DNA from: Luteimonas sp. YGD11-2
Lineage (GTDB): Bacteria > Pseudomonadota > Gammaproteobacteria > Xanthomonadales > Xanthomonadaceae
NCBI RefSeq assembly: GCF_004118975.1
Contig: NZ_CP035376.1
Coordinates: 2,418,001 to 2,482,000, forward strand
Direction: 5' to 3'
DNA length: 64,000 bases
In this document: positions 57,018 to 64,000 of the stretch, piece after piece
Layout: every line of letters begins with the position of its first letter
Position numbering within the stretch: position 1 is the first letter of the stretch
Made by a program: the position numbers and the translations under genes
Notes under the pieces: generated by a model
What the model saw: only the letters and a program-made list of their open reading frames with translations
What the model was told of the DNA's origin: nothing
Database searches by the model: none

Positions 57018-57485
57018 TCACCAGCGGTAGTGCGCGAACGCCTTGTTCGCTTCCGCCATGCGGTGGGTTTCCTCACGCTTCTTGATTGCGCCGCCGCGGT
57101 TCTCGGAGGCATCCATCAGCTCGCCTGCCAGCTTGCGCGGCATGGAGTTCTCGCCGCGCTTGCGCGCCGACTCGATCAGCCAGCGCATCGCCAGCGCACT
57201 GCGGCGCGACGCGCGCACTTCCACCGGCACCTGGTAGGTGGCGCCGCCGACGCGGCGGGACTTCACCTCGACCGACGGGGACACGTTGCCCAGCGCCTTC
57301 TCGACCAGCTCGAGCGGGTTGGGGTTCTTTTCGCCGATGACGTCCATGGCGCCGTACACGATCTTCTCGGCAATCGACTTCTTGCCGCTCTTCATGACCA
57401 TGTTGATGAAACGCGCGATGGTGTCGCTGCCGTGCTTCGGATCAGGCAGCACCGAACGCTGCGGAGTATTTCCCTTGCGTGACAT
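57018..57485 (-). CDS. rpsG: 30S ribosomal protein S7
   Basis: This 155-residue S7 begins [50 protein letters not shown]. It ends [25 protein letters not shown]. In E. coli it is the repressor of the str operon. The ATG at 57485 starts the conserved protein; the frame extends upstream as a shadow of rpsL. Confidence 0.98.
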   Translation of the reverse strand: MSRKGNTPQRSVLPDPKHGSDTIARFINMVMKSGKKSIAEKIVYGAMDVIGEKNPNPLELVEKALGNVSPSVEVKSRRVGGATYQVPVEVRASRRSALAMRWLIESARKRGENSMPRKLAGELMDASENRGGAIKKREETHRMAEANKAFAHYRW

Positions 57486-57496
57486 GTCTAGTCTCC

Positions 57497-57871
57497 TCAG
57501 CCCTTCGGACGCTTGGCGCCGTACTTCGAACGCGCCTGCTTGCGCTTGGCGACACCGGCGGCGTCGAGCGAGCCGCGCACGGTGTGGTAGCGAACGCCCG
57601 GCAGGTCCTTGACACGACCGCCGCGGATCAGCACCACGCTGTGCTCCTGCAGGTTGTGGCCTTCGCCGCCGATGTACGAGATGACCTCGTAGCCGTTGGT
57701 CAGGCGCACCTTGGCCACCTTGCGAAGTGCCGAGTTCGGCTTCTTCGGGGTGGTGGTGTACACGCGGGTGCACACGCCGCGGCGCTGCGGGCAGTTCTCG
57801 AGCGCAGGCGACGTGCTCTTGTATGTTTCCGGGCTGCGCGGCTTCCGCACCAGCTGGTTGATCGTTGCCAT
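57497..57871 (-). CDS. rpsL: 30S ribosomal protein S12
   Basis: This 124-residue decoding-centre protein has [24 protein letters not shown], containing the Lys43 region. [22 protein letters not shown] contains the Lys88 region and the Asp that is methylthiolated in many bacteria. The known streptomycin-resistance lysines appear wild type. It is the first gene after the str promoter. Confidence 0.98.
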   Translation of the reverse strand: MATINQLVRKPRSPETYKSTSPALENCPQRRGVCTRVYTTTPKKPNSALRKVAKVRLTNGYEVISYIGGEGHNLQEHSVVLIRGGRVKDLPGVRYHTVRGSLDAAGVAKRKQARSKYGAKRPKG

Positions 57872-57917
57872 CGTGTCTTTGGTTTCTTTGGTTGGGGCTG
57901 GCGCCCGTGCGTGAAAA

Positions 57918-57949
57918 CAAGGGCAGGCCGCATGCGGCCCACCCAGACG
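57918..57949 (-). promoter_or_regulatory. rpsL leader hairpin element shared with rpsJ
   Basis: The minus strand reads CGTCTGGGTG, then GGCCGC-AT-GCGGCC, then TGCCCTTG, just downstream of the str -10 box. The predicted transcript begins within or just before this stem. The rpsJ leader carries the same layout. Confidence 0.6.
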
Positions 57950-57953
57950 GAAA

Positions 57954-57983
57954 AGTATAGCCCGCGCCGACGCAAAGCGTCAA
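57954..57983 (-). promoter_or_regulatory. str operon sigma-70 promoter
   Basis: The minus strand shows TTGACG, 18 bases, then TATACT; both hexamers differ from consensus by one base. The -10 (57954-57959) is about 83 bases before the rpsL start. It is the clearest promoter in the superoperon. Confidence 0.8.
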
Positions 57984-58187
57984 CGCGCACTATCCACCCA
58001 GCGACCGCGCACAGGCACGCCGCCGGAACTTCTGCGATCCCGCCCTTCCTGGGCCGAACACGAGGCGCGTCCATGGCGCCTCTTTTCGTGATCTGGGACG
58101 GCCCTGGGGCCGTCGAACTGCGAATTGTAACCCAACGGCGGACCGGGAGGGGGGCCGGCTGGCCGCCCCGTCCCTGTCCGCCGGCGA

Positions 58188-62435
<4,248 letters not shown>

Positions 62436-62445
62436 GAGTGTCTCC

Positions 62446-62491
62446 GGGATTCGGGATACGAGATTCGGGATGCGTCAGAGCGGGAATCGGG
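62446..62491. repeat. Degenerate GATTCGGGAT repeat between rpoB and rpoC
   Basis: Two copies of GATTCGGGATRCG with a 14-base period start at 62448 and 62462. A partial CGGGAATCGGG follows. It is a low-complexity repeat in a 116-base spacer. Confidence 0.5.
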
Positions 62492-62551
62492 GGTGGGCGT
62501 CGCAGCGATTGCCTGCGCGACGCCCGGCCCCCCGGGGCCCGGTCCCGGGTC

Positions 62552-64000
<1,449 letters not shown>

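Larger units (their letters stand above)
57872..58187. other. rpoC-rpsL spacer holding the str promoter
   Basis: A 316-base spacer with no gene. It contains the rpsL promoter and leader hairpin, a GACGGCCC/GGGCCGTC stem (58097-58114), and a GAGGCGC/GCGCCTC stem (58062-58082). Neither of the last two is a clear rpoC terminator on the minus strand. Confidence 0.6.

Noticed and set aside
58062..58082. GAGGCGC/GCGCCTC stem with TTTT as a plus-strand terminator
   Set aside because: There is no plus-strand gene ahead of it; on the minus strand no T run follows.

Overview
This window comes from a GC-rich gammaproteobacterial chromosome, most likely Lysobacteraceae/Xanthomonadaceae (Luteimonas- or Lysobacter-like). 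The evidence is the very high GC at third codon positions, the R/D-rich tails on S3 and S5, the S46 dipeptidyl-peptidase, the SleB-type hydrolase, and the rpoB-rpoC-str-S10-spc-alpha superoperon arrangement. The family assignment is an inference, and no 16S gene is present to confirm it.

Left part (1-31 kb) holds mixed housekeeping genes. A histidine-rich TonB receptor resembling ZnuD converges on a Zur/Fur-type regulator, a likely zinc-acquisition pair. Then come gltX, lpxH, a ferritin-like DUF455 protein, purF, a two-SPOR-domain DedD-like protein (without the cvpA that often sits between it and purF), folC, a histidine phosphatase and an S46 peptidase. tdh and kbl (threonine catabolism) are separated by an unrecognised secreted HEXXH protein. 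Next are a small exported protein, an OmpA/TSP3 porin, a PhzF protein overlapping a medium-chain dehydrogenase, a FadH-type dienoyl-CoA reductase and a SleB hydrolase. The propionate (methylcitrate) locus follows: prpC and prpB on the minus strand, a divergent helix-turn-helix/citrate synthase fusion, and prpE. The prpB/fusion intergenic region has three GATCA boxes spaced about one helical turn apart. A 78-bp cloverleaf-like palindrome lies between prpE and mdh.

Middle part (30-38 kb): mdh, a membrane-anchored glutaredoxin, a cyclophilin, typA/bipA, thpR, a DUF2127 membrane protein, an MscS-type channel, class II DAHP synthase and dsbB.

Right part (38-64 kb) is one long minus-strand translation/transcription superoperon. 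In transcription order it is rpoB (3' part), rpoC, rpsL, rpsG, fusA, tuf, rpsJ, rplC, rplD, rplW, rplB, rpsS, rplV, rpsC, rplP, rpmC, rpsQ, rplN, rplX, rplE, rpsN, rpsH, rplF, rplR, rpsE, rpmD, rplO, secY, rpsM, rpsK, rpsD, rpoA, rplQ. It ends in a strong intrinsic terminator before dsbB. A near-consensus sigma-70 promoter precedes rpsL. Several spacers carry RNA hairpins: cUUCGg-capped stems, a leader hairpin shared by rpsL and rpsJ, a tandem 47-bp hairpin repeat after tuf, and two potentially mutually exclusive hairpins between rpoA and rplQ.

No tRNA, rRNA, CRISPR array, insertion sequence or prophage gene was recognised. The most unusual items are the HTH/citrate synthase fusion with its phased boxes, the repeated leader and spacer RNA structures of the ribosomal superoperon, and the 78-bp palindrome.
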